Assembly: GCF_023734135.1 (NCBI RefSeq)
Contig: NZ_AP025730.1
Coordinates: 3,968,001 to 4,032,000 of the forward strand
From: Sphaerotilus microaerophilus
GTDB taxonomy: Bacteria > Pseudomonadota > Gammaproteobacteria > Burkholderiales > Burkholderiaceae_C
Direction of reading: 5' to 3'
Length of the DNA: 64,000 nucleotides
Below, one piece after another: positions 35,588 to 45,098 of the stretch. Below the pieces are notes generated by a model. It searched no databases. It had not been told where the DNA came from and saw only the letters and a list, made by a program, of their open reading frames with translations. The position numbers and the translations under genes are program-made. Each line of letters opens with the position of its first letter. The first letter of the stretch is position 1.

Positions 35588-36143
35588 TGCTCCCGGGCTT
35601 GTCCTTGTCGATCGCCGGGTGCATGTCGTCGATCCACAGCACCTCGTCGGCGTAGCACTGCAGGTCGGTGGACAGGTTGGCCATCGCACCGTGCAGCCAG
35701 AACTCCTTGTGCAGGTCGGACTTGATGTAGGTGATCGCGTCCTCGAAGTCACCGTCGCCGGCCGAGAGGATCAGCCGGTCGTAGCAGTTCTGCGCCGCCA
35801 GCTTGACGATCAGCGTGGCGATGCCCACGTCCACGCCCTTCTGTACCGAGCGGCTGAAGCCCTGGCCACAGCTCGGGCAGGTGCAGTTCAGCTCCTTGAG
35901 CGAGTAGAGCTGCACGCGCATCTTCGGCCCGCGCGGCGCGGCCGACTTCAGCCAGCTGTGGAAGGCGTTCTGGCTGTCCGTGGCAATGTCCGGCGTGGTG
36001 TTGAGGTAGTAGGCCTCGTGCAGCCGGCCCCCGTTGGCACGCTCGATCTCCGCCTTGAGCTTCAGGTAGTCGAACGGCTTGTTGCGGCCATGGTTGAAGA
36101 GATAGGCGCCATCGACGATCCAGATGGTCTTCTTGTCGGACAT
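35565..36143 (-). CDS. NYN-domain (LabA/PIN-like) putative nuclease
   Basis: 192 residues. PIN-like fold acidic residues are visible: D11 in [13 protein letters not shown]105 in [15 protein letters not shown], and D130/D132 in [12 protein letters not shown]. Together these form the metal site of NYN RNases. A short Cys-rich insert, CTCPSC (C87, C89, C92), precedes the second motif and could bind zinc. It lies between ispD and ispF, genes that are usually adjacent or fused, overlaps ispF by 23 bp and starts about 130 bp after ispD. RNA cleavage is inferred from the fold; targets are unknown. Confidence 0.85.
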   Translation of the reverse strand: MSDKKTIWIVDGAYLFNHGRNKPFDYLKLKAEIERANGGRLHEAYYLNTTPDIATDSQNAFHSWLKSAAPRGPKMRVQLYSLKELNCTCPSCGQGFSRSVQKGVDVGIATLIVKLAAQNCYDRLILSAGDGDFEDAITYIKSDLHKEFWLHGAMANLSTDLQCYADEVLWIDDMHPAIDKDKPGSNGDGNRS

Positions 36144-36276
36144 GGGGTGTGTCTCACGGGTTGAAAGACGGAACATAGGGGTCGGCCGGCTCGCACCGGT
36201 ACGACCAGAGACGCGGTCGCCTCGTCGGCCACCGCGGGAGCGCGAGCATACGCCGCCCGTGCTACGCCGCGGCGGA

Positions 36277-36993
36277 TCAGGCCATCGTGGCCGTGTGCAA
36301 CAACCGTTCGGCCAGCCGGAAGTCCTCCGGCCAGGTCACCTTCAGGTTCAGCGTGTCACCGCGCACCAGCCGCGGCGCATGTCCCAGGGCCTCGACCGCG
36401 CTGGCCTCGTCGGTCACTGCCTCGCCAGCGCTGACCAGCGCCGGGCGCAGCAGGCCGAGGCGGAACATCTGCGGCGTCTGCGCCGCCCACTTGCCCGCGC
36501 GCGGCACGGTGGCGACGGCGCGGCCGTCGACCTCCTGCTTGAGCGTGTCGGCCACTGGCAGGGCGAGCAGTCCGCCCACCTCGTCATCCTGGCAGGCGTC
36601 GATCAGCCGGTCCACCCAGGCCGGCTGCAGCAGGCAGCGCGCCGCATCGTGCACCAGCACCCAGTCGTGCGGCTGCACGCCGCGCGCGGCCAGCGCCGCG
36701 AGCCCGTTGGCCACCGTCTCGGCCCGGCTGGCACCGCCGCAGCGCGCCACCCAGGCCTGCTCGCCAAGGTGCTCGGGGACAACGGCCTCGAAGCGATCAT
36801 CGTCCGGTGACAGCACCACCAGCGTCGCACTCAGGCGGCGGACCTGGCGCAGCGCCGCCAGCGTGTGCGCCACCACCGCCCGACCCGCCAGCGGGTGGTA
36901 CTGCTTGGGCCCACCCACACCAGCACGCACACCCACGCCTGCGCAGGGCACGAGGGCAAAGCAACGGGGTTCGAGGCCGATGGCGATGTTCAT
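36277..36993 (-). CDS. ispD: 2-C-methyl-D-erythritol 4-phosphate cytidylyltransferase IspD
   Basis: 238 residues. The nucleotide-binding start FALVPCAGVGVRAGVGGPKQYHPLAG, VHDAARCLL, LPVADTLK and GDTLNLKVTWPEDF are the IspD landmarks. It activates MEP with CTP in isoprenoid precursor synthesis. The ATG at 36993 opens at the conserved strand; the frame stays open far upstream only because it runs antisense to mfd. It diverges from mfd with a 129-bp spacer. Confidence 0.96.
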   Translation of the reverse strand: MNIAIGLEPRCFALVPCAGVGVRAGVGGPKQYHPLAGRAVVAHTLAALRQVRRLSATLVVLSPDDDRFEAVVPEHLGEQAWVARCGGASRAETVANGLAALAARGVQPHDWVLVHDAARCLLQPAWVDRLIDACQDDEVGGLLALPVADTLKQEVDGRAVATVPRAGKWAAQTPQMFRLGLLRPALVSAGEAVTDEASAVEALGHAPRLVRGDTLNLKVTWPEDFRLAERLLHTATMA

Positions 36994-37122
36994 GGCCGCG
37001 GATTGTGCATGGCGTCCGGCCGGCCAGCGCACGGGGCGCCGCCTAGAATCGATCGCCTCCCAGCCCCCGCGCCGCCCGGCCTCGACCCGGCGGCGCGCTT
37101 TCATTGCCCGACGCCGTCCGCC

Positions 37123-40100
37123 ATGCAGCTCCCCTCCATCGCCCCCGGCAAGCGTTACACCGTCCCCCGTCCGATTGGCTCGGCCGATGCGCTGCTGCTG
37201 GCGCGCTTCGCCCAGGCGCGCCGTGCCGAGCAGCGGCTGCTGGCGGTGGTCTGTGCCGAGCCGGCCGATGCGCAGCGCCTGCCCGATGAGCTGGCCTTCT
37301 TCGCGCCGGAGCTGCGCGTGGCGGTGTTCCCGGACTGGGAGACGCTGGCCTACGACAGCTTCAGCCCGCACCAGGACCTGATCTCCGAGCGCCTGGCCAC
37401 GCTGTGGCGCGTGCTGCAGGGCCCACAACGTGGCGAGGTCGACGTGGTGCTGCTGCCGGCCACCACTGCGCTGACCCGGCTCGCGCCCCCCGGCTTCATG
37501 GCCGGCTACACCTTCCACTTCAAGCAGAAGCAGCAGCTCGACGAGGCGGCGCTGAAGCGCCAGCTCACGCTGGCGGGCTACCAACATGTCGGCCAAGTGG
37601 TGTCGCCCGGCGAATACGCGGTGCGCGGCGGTCTGATCGACCTCTACCCGATGGGCTCGCCGGTGCCCTACCGGGTGGACCTGTTCGACAACGAGATCGA
37701 CTCGATCCGCGTCTTCGACCCCGACAGCCAGCGCAGCCTCTACCCGGTGCCCGAGGTGCGGCTGCTGCCAGGCCGCGAATTCCCGATGGACGACGCGGCG
37801 CGCACGGCCTTCCGCGCCCGCTGGCGCGAGCGCATGGACGGCGATCCGACCCGCTCGCGCATCTACAAGGACATGGCCGCTGGCGTGGCCACCGCGGGCA
37901 TCGAGTACTACCTGCCACTGTTCTTCGACGAGACGGCCACCTTCTTCGACTACCTGGGCGAGACGGCCGCCTTGGCCCTGCACGGCGAGGTGGACGAGGC
38001 GCTGAACCGCTTCTGGGGCGAAACCCGCGAGCGCCACAAGTTCCTGCAGCACGACCCGGAGCGGCCGGTGCTGCCGCCCGAGGCGATCTACCTGCGCCCG
38101 GAGGACTTCTACGCCCGCTGCAACCGGCATGCGCAGCTGTCGATCCGCGGTAGCGAACCGGTCGGTCATGGGAATGAAGCCGCAGCTGCGGCTTCATGGG
38201 CCCGCCCCCTGCCCGACCTGAGCGTGCAGCGCGGCGGCACCGACCCGCTCAAGCGGCTGGAAGACCACCTGGTGCGCATCGGCCAGCGCGGGGCCACGGG
38301 CGGCACGGCCGAGGGCCAGGCGCCCACCCGCGTGCTGCTGCTGGCCGAGAGCGCCGGGCGGCGCGAGAGCCTGCTGGAGCTGCTGCGCGACCACCGGCTG
38401 GAGCCGCCCGCGGTGGACAGCCTCGCCGCCTTCCTGGCTGGCGACCACGCCTATGCGATTGCCACCGCACCGCTCGCCGCGGGCTTCTTCTGGACCGACG
38501 CTGCCCCCGGGTTCGGCATCCAGTTCGTCACCGAAACCGAGCTCTTCGACGCCACGCCCACCGCACGGCGGCGCCGCAAGCAGGAGGCCACCAGCGACGT
38601 CGATGCGCTGATCAAGGACCTCTCCGAGCTGAAGATCGGCGACCCGGTGGTGCACGCCAACCACGGCATCGGCCGCTACCGGGGGCTGGTGAACATCGAG
38701 CTGGGCCCGGACGGCAGCTCGGAGTTCCTGCACCTGGAGTACGCCGACAAGGCCACGCTGTACGTGCCGGTGAGCCAGCTGCAGCTCATCAGCCGCTACA
38801 CCGGCGTCTCGGCCGAAGAGGCGCCGCTGCACAAGCTGGGCTCGGGCCAGTGGGAAAAGGCCAAGCGAAAGGCGGCCGAGCAGGTGCGCGACGCCGCGGC
38901 CGAGCTGCTCAACCTCTACGCGCGCCGCGCCGCGCGCGAGGGTTTTGCCTTCCGCTACTCGCCGCAGGACTACGAGGCCTTTGCCGCCAGCTTCGGCTTC
39001 GAGGAAACGTCCGACCAGGCCGCCGCGATCCACGCCGTGATCCAGGACATGATCAGCCCGCGGCCGATGGACCGGCTGGTCTGCGGCGACGTGGGCTTCG
39101 GCAAGACCGAGGTGGCGCTGCGCGCGGCCTTCGTGGCGGTCACCGGCGGCAAGCAGGTCGCCGTGCTCGCCCCCACCACGCTGCTGGCCGAACAGCACTG
39201 CCAGACCTTTGCCGATCGCTTTGCGCAGTGGCCGGTGAAGGTGGCCGAGATGAGCCGCTTCCGCTCCCCCAAGGAGATCAAGACGGCCATGGAAGGCCTG
39301 GCCGCAGGCACGGTGGACATCGTGGTCGGCACGCACAAGCTGCTGAGTGCGGACACCAAGTTCAAGAACCTGGGCCTCTTGATCATCGACGAGGAGCACC
39401 GCTTCGGCGTGCGCCACAAGGAGCAGATGAAGGCGCTGCGCGCCGAGGTGGACGTGCTGACGCTCACCGCCACGCCCATCCCGCGCACGCTGGGCATGGC
39501 GCTGGAAGGCCTGCGCGACCTGAGCGTGATCGCCACCGCGCCGCAGCGCCGCCTGGCAATCAAGACCTTCGTGCGCAACGAGAACAAGGGCACCATCCGC
39601 GAGGCGGTGATGCGCGAGCTCAAGCGCGGCGGGCAGATCTACTTCCTGCACAACGAGGTGGAGACGATCGAGAACCGCCGCCAGGCGCTGGAAGAGTTGC
39701 TGCCCGAGGCGCGCATCGCGGTGGCGCACGGCCAGATGCCCGAGCGGGAGCTGGAGCGGGTGATGCGCGACTTCGTCGCCCAGCGCCACAACGTGCTGCT
39801 GTGCTCGACCATCATCGAGACCGGCATCGACGTGCCCACGGCCAACACCATCGTCATCAGCCGCGCCGACAAGTTCGGCCTCGCCCAGCTGCACCAGCTG
39901 CGCGGGCGCGTGGGCCGCAGCCACCACCAGGCCTATGCCTACCTGCTGGTGCCCGACATCGAGGGCCTGACCAAGCAGGCCCAGCAGCGCCTGGACGCGA
40001 TCCAGGCGATGGAGGAGCTGGGCAGCGGCTTCTACCTTGCGATGCACGACCTGGAGATCCGCGGCGCCGGCGAGGTGCTGGGCGACAGCCAGAGCGGCAA

Positions 40101-40659
40101 CATGATGGAGGTGGGCTTCCAGCTCTACAACGAGATGCTGGCCGAGGCCGTGCGATCACTGAAGGCCGGCAAGGAGCCGGACCTGCTCTCGCCCACCGGC
40201 TTCTTCGGCGCCAACACCGAGATCAACCTGCACACCCCCGCGCTGCTGCCCGACGGCTACTGCCCCGACGTGCACGTGCGCCTGAACCTCTACAAGCGCC
40301 TGGCCACGGCCGAGAAGCTCGACAAGGTCGATGCGCTGCTCGAAGAGGTGACCGACCGCTTCGGCAAGCTGCCTACGCAGGGCCAGTCGCTGTTCGACCT
40401 GCACCGCCTGCGCCTGCAGGCCCGGCCCTATGGCATCGTCAAGATCGACGCCGCGCCGGGCGTGATGAACATCCACTTCCGCCCCAACCCGCCCATCGAC
40501 CCGGTGCGCATCATCGAGCTGGTGCAGAAGAACAGGAACGTCAAGCTCGCCGGCAACGACAAGCTGCGCATCGAGCGGGCCTTCCCGGAGGCCAAGGACC
40601 GGGTGCAGTACGTGCGCGATGTGCTGCGGGGGCTGGGGCAGCCGCTGGCTGCGACTTGA
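37123..40659 (+). CDS. mfd: Transcription-repair coupling factor Mfd
   Basis: 1178 residues. UvrB-like N-terminal module (PDWETLAYDSFSPHQDLISERL; VVSPGEYAVRGGLIDLYP), RNA-polymerase-interacting CarD-like domain (LKIGDPVVHANHGIGRYRGL), the RecG-like motor with Walker A CGDVGFGKTEVALRAAF and IIDEEHRFGV, helicase motif QLRGRVGRS, and the TRCF C-terminal domain. Slightly longer than E. coli (1148). A 22-nt perfect palindrome (38175-38196) is translated in frame around residues 351-358, in the linker before domain 3. Mfd removes stalled polymerase and recruits UvrA. Confidence 0.97.
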   Translation: MQLPSIAPGKRYTVPRPIGSADALLLARFAQARRAEQRLLAVVCAEPADAQRLPDELAFFAPELRVAVFPDWETLAYDSFSPHQDLISERLATLWRVLQGPQRGEVDVVLLPATTALTRLAPPGFMAGYTFHFKQKQQLDEAALKRQLTLAGYQHVGQVVSPGEYAVRGGLIDLYPMGSPVPYRVDLFDNEIDSIRVFDPDSQRSLYPVPEVRLLPGREFPMDDAARTAFRARWRERMDGDPTRSRIYKDMAAGVATAGIEYYLPLFFDETATFFDYLGETAALALHGEVDEALNRFWGETRERHKFLQHDPERPVLPPEAIYLRPEDFYARCNRHAQLSIRGSEPVGHGNEAAAAASWARPLPDLSVQRGGTDPLKRLEDHLVRIGQRGATGGTAEGQAPTRVLLLAESAGRRESLLELLRDHRLEPPAVDSLAAFLAGDHAYAIATAPLAAGFFWTDAAPGFGIQFVTETELFDATPTARRRRKQEATSDVDALIKDLSELKIGDPVVHANHGIGRYRGLVNIELGPDGSSEFLHLEYADKATLYVPVSQLQLISRYTGVSAEEAPLHKLGSGQWEKAKRKAAEQVRDAAAELLNLYARRAAREGFAFRYSPQDYEAFAASFGFEETSDQAAAIHAVIQDMISPRPMDRLVCGDVGFGKTEVALRAAFVAVTGGKQVAVLAPTTLLAEQHCQTFADRFAQWPVKVAEMSRFRSPKEIKTAMEGLAAGTVDIVVGTHKLLSADTKFKNLGLLIIDEEHRFGVRHKEQMKALRAEVDVLTLTATPIPRTLGMALEGLRDLSVIATAPQRRLAIKTFVRNENKGTIREAVMRELKRGGQIYFLHNEVETIENRRQALEELLPEARIAVAHGQMPERELERVMRDFVAQRHNVLLCSTIIETGIDVPTANTIVISRADKFGLAQLHQLRGRVGRSHHQAYAYLLVPDIEGLTKQAQQRLDAIQAMEELGSGFYLAMHDLEIRGAGEVLGDSQSGNMMEVGFQLYNEMLAEAVRSLKAGKEPDLLSPTGFFGANTEINLHTPALLPDGYCPDVHVRLNLYKRLATAEKLDKVDALLEEVTDRFGKLPTQGQSLFDLHRLRLQARPYGIVKIDAAPGVMNIHFRPNPPIDPVRIIELVQKNRNVKLAGNDKLRIERAFPEAKDRVQYVRDVLRGLGQPLAAT
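38175..38196. repeat. Perfect 22-nt palindrome inside mfd
   Basis: TGAAGCCGCAG followed at once by its reverse complement. It encodes an Asn-Glu-Ala-rich stretch (NEAAAAASW) at a poorly conserved linker. It looks like an inserted short palindromic repeat that kept the frame. Confidence 0.7.
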
Positions 40660-40696
40660 GCAGGCGCGCGCCTCACTGCGAGGGCAGAAGCAAGAA

Positions 40697-40719
40697 GGGG
40701 CCCCGAAGGGCCCCTCTTT
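40697..40719 (+). terminator. Terminator after mfd
   Basis: GGGGCCC-CGAA-GGGCCCC stem-loop followed by TCTTTCTC, 37 bp after the mfd stop and before the convergent lipoprotein gene. Confidence 0.8.
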
Positions 40720-40740
40720 CTCACTGACGCAACCGCCTGA

Positions 40741-42561
40741 TCACGGTGCGCTGCAGTAAGTCAGCGTCGACGGCTGGGTTGGCTGGGCAGGCTGCGAGGC
40801 CGACCAGGTATTGACCGGGGTGATGGTCACGGAGCAGTCGGCCGCCACCATCAGGTCGAAGGCGTGCCAGTAGTAGTTGCTGGTGCCTTCACCGCTGCCG
40901 GGCACGAAGACCCGCTGAGCTCCGTTCAGGTTCAATTCAACGCGAACCGGCGAGGCGGTCATACCGGGATTGAAGGTACCGCTGTAGTTGCGCAGGAAGT
41001 AGCGATACGTCCCGACCATCAGCTTCGACACGGTCACCACCTCCGGACCGTATCCGGTGGTGTCGTCGACATCCAGATTGGCAAACGTCGGCGAGAGCAG
41101 GCTGCCCGTGGAGCCGTAGTAAATGTGGCTGCCGCTGGGCAGGTAGATGTGGGAATCCACATCACTCGGAAGTTCACCCCATGTGAGCCGGATGTTGAGG
41201 CTGGCCGCAGTTTCCGACAGCACCAGGCAACTGGGCAGCGTGGAATCCGAACTCCCTGACGTGGCCGACAGCGTATTGGTCAACAGGTTGTTCGCCAACG
41301 CGGTGACGGTCAACTGCGAGTTGCGCTTGACCGCAACGCGGAAGGTGCCGTCAGCTGCCGAGGTCGCGGTGGAAGTGCCGCTGTAGTTGATGCCATCCGT
41401 GGCGACCAAGGCATTGGCCACCGGCTGATTGGCCGCATTGCGCACACAGCCGTTCAGGTACACCGTCTCAATCACCTGATCGGCGTTCCAGACACTGAAG
41501 TGCGTGACCGTGCCCTCGTAGTACTGGTTGGGCGCCGTACCCCGCAGGGTGGCCGTGCCTTCCTGCACCCAGCGGCCCGTGCTCTCGTTGTAATAGAACA
41601 GCGGAATAGAGGTCGGGGTCGACGACGACGGCGTGCGGGTGCTCAACGGGATGCGGATCGTCGCACTGCGGCCCGAGGCCAGGTTGTAACGCGCGCCCCC
41701 GGCGTCACGGATGTCCACGGAGATAGCGCCAAAGCTTTCGATCGGCGTGGCCGTGCTTCCCACCATGGTGGTGTAGTCACCGGGCATGCGGTTGACATCC
41801 AGCGACGGATCGATCGGCGTCACGGCCACGGTCACAGAAGCCGCTGACGCAGCGCCGTCTTCACGTACAAGCGCGTTGGCAGGAAAGGTCACCTGCGCCG
41901 TGGAACTCGGCACCGTGACGACTCCTCCGGCAGCCACATTGACTGCCTGAGACGCGCCCACCGGGATCAACTGGGCGTTCACCGTCGTGCTGCTCGACGC
42001 AGTCACGGCTGCCGGACGCTGGGTTCCCGCATGGCCCGTGGCGCTGAAACTCACCAGCACTCGCTCGCCCACAGGGACGGACATGGTGTAGCGACCTGCC
42101 GAGTTCGTCGTGGCACTGACTGCGCCAGCGGTGACAGTGGCCCCCTGCAACACGGCACCGTCGGTTGTACGAACCTCACCGGCCACCGTTCCCCGCGGCA
42201 TCAGCGTCACATGCAGGCTCGCCGCCTGGCTGGTGACGGAGCCCAGCGAGTTGGTGACGATGACCGCGAACGTTGCTCCCTCGTCGGCAGCGCCCGTCGC
42301 CGGGGTCGCGTACGTGGCTGACGTGGCACCGGCTATGGCAACGCCGCCTCGCGTCCACTGATAGGAGAGCGTCGCATTGCCAGCCGCCACCACCGTGAAG
42401 GTCGCGGAACTACCCTCGTTCACCGTTTGCGCCGCCGGTTGGGTGGTGATCGTTGGACGGCCATCGGACGATTCTTGGCCCCCCTCTCCGCCGCCGCATC
42501 CCACCAGGGACAACGCCAACCACAAGGGCAGCCACAGCAGGTACTTGAACCATGCAAACAT
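40741..42561 (-). CDS. Large secreted lipoprotein with Ig-like, carboxypeptidase-regulatory and DUF2135-like domains
   Basis: 606 residues. A signal peptide ends in the lipobox LVGC (Cys22), followed by a glycine/serine linker. An Ig-like domain (about 36-118, PTITTQPAAQTVNEGSSATF) is followed by a carboxypeptidase-regulatory-like beta sandwich (about 123-195), a ZU5-like stretch around VTFPANALV, a second regulatory-like domain (VYLNGCVRNAANQPVANAL) and a C-terminal LTWGELPSDVDSHIYLPSG region like YfaP/DUF2135 proteins. Likely a surface adhesin or structural protein; the function is unknown. An IS copy starts 3 bp upstream of the ATG, so the gene is cut from its ribosome-binding site and promoter and is probably silent. 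Confidence 0.8.
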   Translation of the reverse strand: MFAWFKYLLWLPLWLALSLVGCGGGEGGQESSDGRPTITTQPAAQTVNEGSSATFTVVAAGNATLSYQWTRGGVAIAGATSATYATPATGAADEGATFAVIVTNSLGSVTSQAASLHVTLMPRGTVAGEVRTTDGAVLQGATVTAGAVSATTNSAGRYTMSVPVGERVLVSFSATGHAGTQRPAAVTASSSTTVNAQLIPVGASQAVNVAAGGVVTVPSSTAQVTFPANALVREDGAASAASVTVAVTPIDPSLDVNRMPGDYTTMVGSTATPIESFGAISVDIRDAGGARYNLASGRSATIRIPLSTRTPSSSTPTSIPLFYYNESTGRWVQEGTATLRGTAPNQYYEGTVTHFSVWNADQVIETVYLNGCVRNAANQPVANALVATDGINYSGTSTATSAADGTFRVAVKRNSQLTVTALANNLLTNTLSATSGSSDSTLPSCLVLSETAASLNIRLTWGELPSDVDSHIYLPSGSHIYYGSTGSLLSPTFANLDVDDTTGYGPEVVTVSKLMVGTYRYFLRNYSGTFNPGMTASPVRVELNLNGAQRVFVPGSGEGTSNYYWHAFDLMVAADCSVTITPVNTWSASQPAQPTQPSTLTYCSAP

Positions 42562-43320
42562 ATTTAGGACTTACGCAAACGTTTAAATCAAACTAGATTA
42601 TTTAATATATCGGCGCCGATTTCGTGGTATTTGTGATAATATATTCACCATGAAACCCACGAGCCGAGACTACTGCCAATTTCTGATATCCACACAAATC
42701 AACTACACGCAGACCTATTTTGCGGATCACCATCAGAGGTTTTCTCATGACGCCATAAATCGCTACTTGCAGGCTGCCAATATCAGCCCGGCCGATGTCT
42801 GGAATCTGGCCCGACGAAACATCGAATTTGACGACGATGCCTGCCTGGTTTTCGATGACAGCGTTCTGGACAAGAACCACTCGCACAAAATCGAGCTGGT
42901 GCGCAAACAGTACAGCGGCAACGCCCACGGCCTGATCAAGGGCATTGGGGTGGTCAACTGCCTGTACGTGAACATCAAGACCGGCCACTACTGGATCATC
43001 GACTGGCGCATCTATGCGCCTGACGAAGACGGCAAGTCCAAGCTGGATCATGTCCAGGAGATGTTCGACAATGCCATGGCGCACAAGAAGCTGCCCTTTC
43101 GCACCGTGCTGATGGACTCCTGGTACGCCACCATGGATCTGATGAAGCACATCCACCGGGCGGGCAAGCACTTCTACTGCCCGCTCAAGAGCAATCGCAA
43201 GGTTGACGACAGCCAAGGCCAGCAGCCCTACAAGGCGGTCAGTACGCTGCAGTGGAGTGCCCAAGAACATGTGCATGGCAAACACGTCAAACTGTTCAAG
43301 TTTCCCAGTGACATCAAGCT

Positions 43321-44478
43321 TAGGACTTACGCAGGGTCACTTCAGCTAGCGCAATGATTCGCCATTTCGACTCAATATGTCAGATGGGTGCCATGCGAAT
43401 GGTTGGTGACCGAAGTTCCTTCTTGAGGAATTCCGAGAGGATTCCCTTCTTCAGGCTGTAGATGTTTGTCTTCAGCGCTTTGGCCGTCTCGCAGAGGTGG
43501 ACCCAGGCCAATATCGCGCAGGCGATGTGATTCTTCTGTGACCGGGCCATTCTGCACTGACATTTTTCGATGCCAAGAACCTGCTTGATCTCCCTGTGGT
43601 ACTGCTCAATCTTCCAGCGCACGGCACACATCTCATGCGTATCGTCCGTCGAATCTTGAGATAGGTCGTTTGTCACAACCCAGTCCGTGCGATTGGTATC
43701 AACCACAACCCGGAACAGTTTCAGCTTGATGTCACTGGGAAACTTGAACAGTTTGACGTGTTTGCCATGCACATGTTCTTGGGCACTCCACTGCAGCGTA
43801 CTGACCGCCTTGTAGGGCTGCTGGCCTTGGCTGTCGTCAACCTTGCGATTGCTCTTGAGCGGGCAGTAGAAGTGCTTGCCCGCCCGGTGGATGTGCTTCA
43901 TCAGATCCATGGTGGCGTACCAGGAGTCCATCAGCACGGTGCGAAAGGGCAGCTTCTTGTGCGCCATGGCATTGTCGAACATCTCCTGGACATGATCCAG
44001 CTTGGACTTGCCGTCTTCGTCAGGCGCATAGATGCGCCAGTCGATGATCCAGTAGTGGCCGGTCTTGATGTTCACGTACAGGCAGTTGACCACCCCAATG
44101 CCCTTGATCAGGCCGTGGGCGTTGCCGCTGTACTGTTTGCGCACCAGCTCGATTTTGTGCGAGTGGTTCTTGTCCAGAACGCTGTCATCGAAAACCAGGC
44201 AGGCATCGTCGTCAAATTCGATGTTTCGTCGGGCCAGATTCCAGACATCGGCCGGGCTGATATTGGCAGCCTGCAAGTAGCGATTTATGGCGTCATGAGA
44301 AAACCTCTGATGGTGATCCGCAAAATAGGTCTGCGTGTAGTTGATTTGTGTGGATATCAGAAATTGGCAGTAGTCTCGGCTCGTGGGTTTCATGGTGAAT
44401 ATATTATCACAAATACCACGAAATCGGCGCCGATATATTAAATAATCTAGTTTGATTTAAACGTTTGCGTAAGTCCTA
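43321..44478 (-). mobile_element. Nested complete IS copy, inverted relative to the outer copy
   Basis: 1158 bp, with TAGGACTTACGC at 43321 and GCGTAAGTCCTA ending at 44478. Target duplication AAGCT at 43316-43320 and 44479-44483, inside the transposase gene of the outer copy. It carries an intact transposase gene and is therefore the most recent insertion and the likely active copy. Confidence 0.96.
43380..44393 (-). CDS. DDE transposase of the nested IS (IS4/IS701-like)
   Basis: 337 residues, intact. Catalytic triad candidates: Asp in LVFDDSVLDKNHSHKIE, Asp in LMDSWYATMD, Glu in VRWKIEQYHREIKQVLG. The N-terminal MKPTSRDYCQFLISTQINYT and the C-terminal LRSPTIRMAPI are typical of a transposase group common in Beta- and Gammaproteobacteria. 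The ATG lies 85 bp inside the left inverted repeat. An open reading frame antisense to it (227 codons) exists in both copies but has no support as a gene. Confidence 0.95.
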   Translation of the reverse strand: MKPTSRDYCQFLISTQINYTQTYFADHHQRFSHDAINRYLQAANISPADVWNLARRNIEFDDDACLVFDDSVLDKNHSHKIELVRKQYSGNAHGLIKGIGVVNCLYVNIKTGHYWIIDWRIYAPDEDGKSKLDHVQEMFDNAMAHKKLPFRTVLMDSWYATMDLMKHIHRAGKHFYCPLKSNRKVDDSQGQQPYKAVSTLQWSAQEHVHGKHVKLFKFPSDIKLKLFRVVVDTNRTDWVVTNDLSQDSTDDTHEMCAVRWKIEQYHREIKQVLGIEKCQCRMARSQKNHIACAILAWVHLCETAKALKTNIYSLKKGILSEFLKKELRSPTIRMAPI

Positions 44479-44885
44479 AAGCTGAAACTGTTCCGGGTTG
44501 TGGTTGATACCAATCGCACGGACTGGGTTGTGACAAACGACCTATCTCAAGATTCGACGGACGATACGCATGAGATGTGTGCCGTGCGCTGGAAGATTGA
44601 GCAGTACCACAGGGAGATCAAGCAGGTTCTTGGCATCGAAAAATGTCAGTGCAGAATGGCCCGGTCACAGAAGAATCACATCGCCTGCGCGATATTGGCC
44701 TGGGTCCACCTCTGCGAGACGGCCAAAGCGCTGAAGACAAACATCTACAGCCTGAAGAAGGGAATCCTCTCGGAATTCCTCAAGAAGGAACTTCGGTCAC
44801 CAACCATTCGCATGGCACCCATCTGACATATTGAGTCGAAATGGCGAATCATTGCGCTAGCTGAAGTGACCCTGCGTAAGTCCTA

Positions 44886-45098
44886 ATATTTCTCTTCTCC
44901 ATGAACAGGAAACGAACGGTTGTGATGGTCGCAGACGAGCACGTCACACAGCAGTTGGCCGATCGGAACAGGACACGGCAATTCGCCGAATTTTTCACGG
45001 GTTTCTGTTTAGACCGACAACCTCGCACCGCCAACCGCGCAGTAGCACACGAAAGTAAAACGCGGATGGGAGCGAATCGCATTAACCAATACCATGTA
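44886..45098 (-). promoter_or_regulatory. Displaced upstream region of the lipoprotein gene
   Basis: AT-richer segment stranded between two ISs. Reading the minus strand, GGAGAAG lies where it would have been about 6-9 bp before the lipoprotein ATG if the IS and one target duplication were removed. This is therefore the original leader and part of the promoter. In the reconstructed sequence an in-frame ATG five codons upstream (MEKRN) also appears. Confidence 0.75.

Larger units (their letters stand above)
42650..44826 (+). pseudogene. Transposase of the outer IS, split by the nested IS
   Basis: The first 223 codons (42650-43318: MKPTSRDYCQFLIS...FKFPSDIKL) include the catalytic Asp residues in LVFDDSVLDKNH and VLMDSWYAT. 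The rest (from 44479: LKLFRVVVDTNRTDWVV to the stop at 44826) has the catalytic Glu region RWKIEQYHREIKQ. Between them lies the whole nested IS, so no functional protein can be made from this copy. Outside the gap the DNA appears identical to the nested copy. Confidence 0.95.
42565..44885 (+). mobile_element. Outer 1158-bp IS (IS4/IS701-like DDE type), interrupted by a second copy
   Basis: Its ends are the 13-bp inverted repeats TAGGACTTACGCA (left at 42565, right ending at 44885). A 5-bp target duplication ATATT flanks it (42560-42564 and 44886-44890). Removing the nested copy and its 5-bp duplication leaves exactly 1158 bp. The transposase reads on the plus strand but is split. The family is given from the DDE pattern and general resemblance; the 5-bp duplication is not the commonest for IS701, so the family name is tentative. 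Confidence 0.9.

Noticed and set aside
38194..40047. A 617-codon open frame antisense to mfd
   Set aside because: Mirror of the strongly conserved mfd reading frame; no independent support.
42602..43285. A 227-codon frame antisense to the IS transposase (also at 43758-44441)
   Set aside because: Present only because the two IS copies are identical; the sense strand carries the DDE transposase and the antisense product has no known relatives that I recognise.
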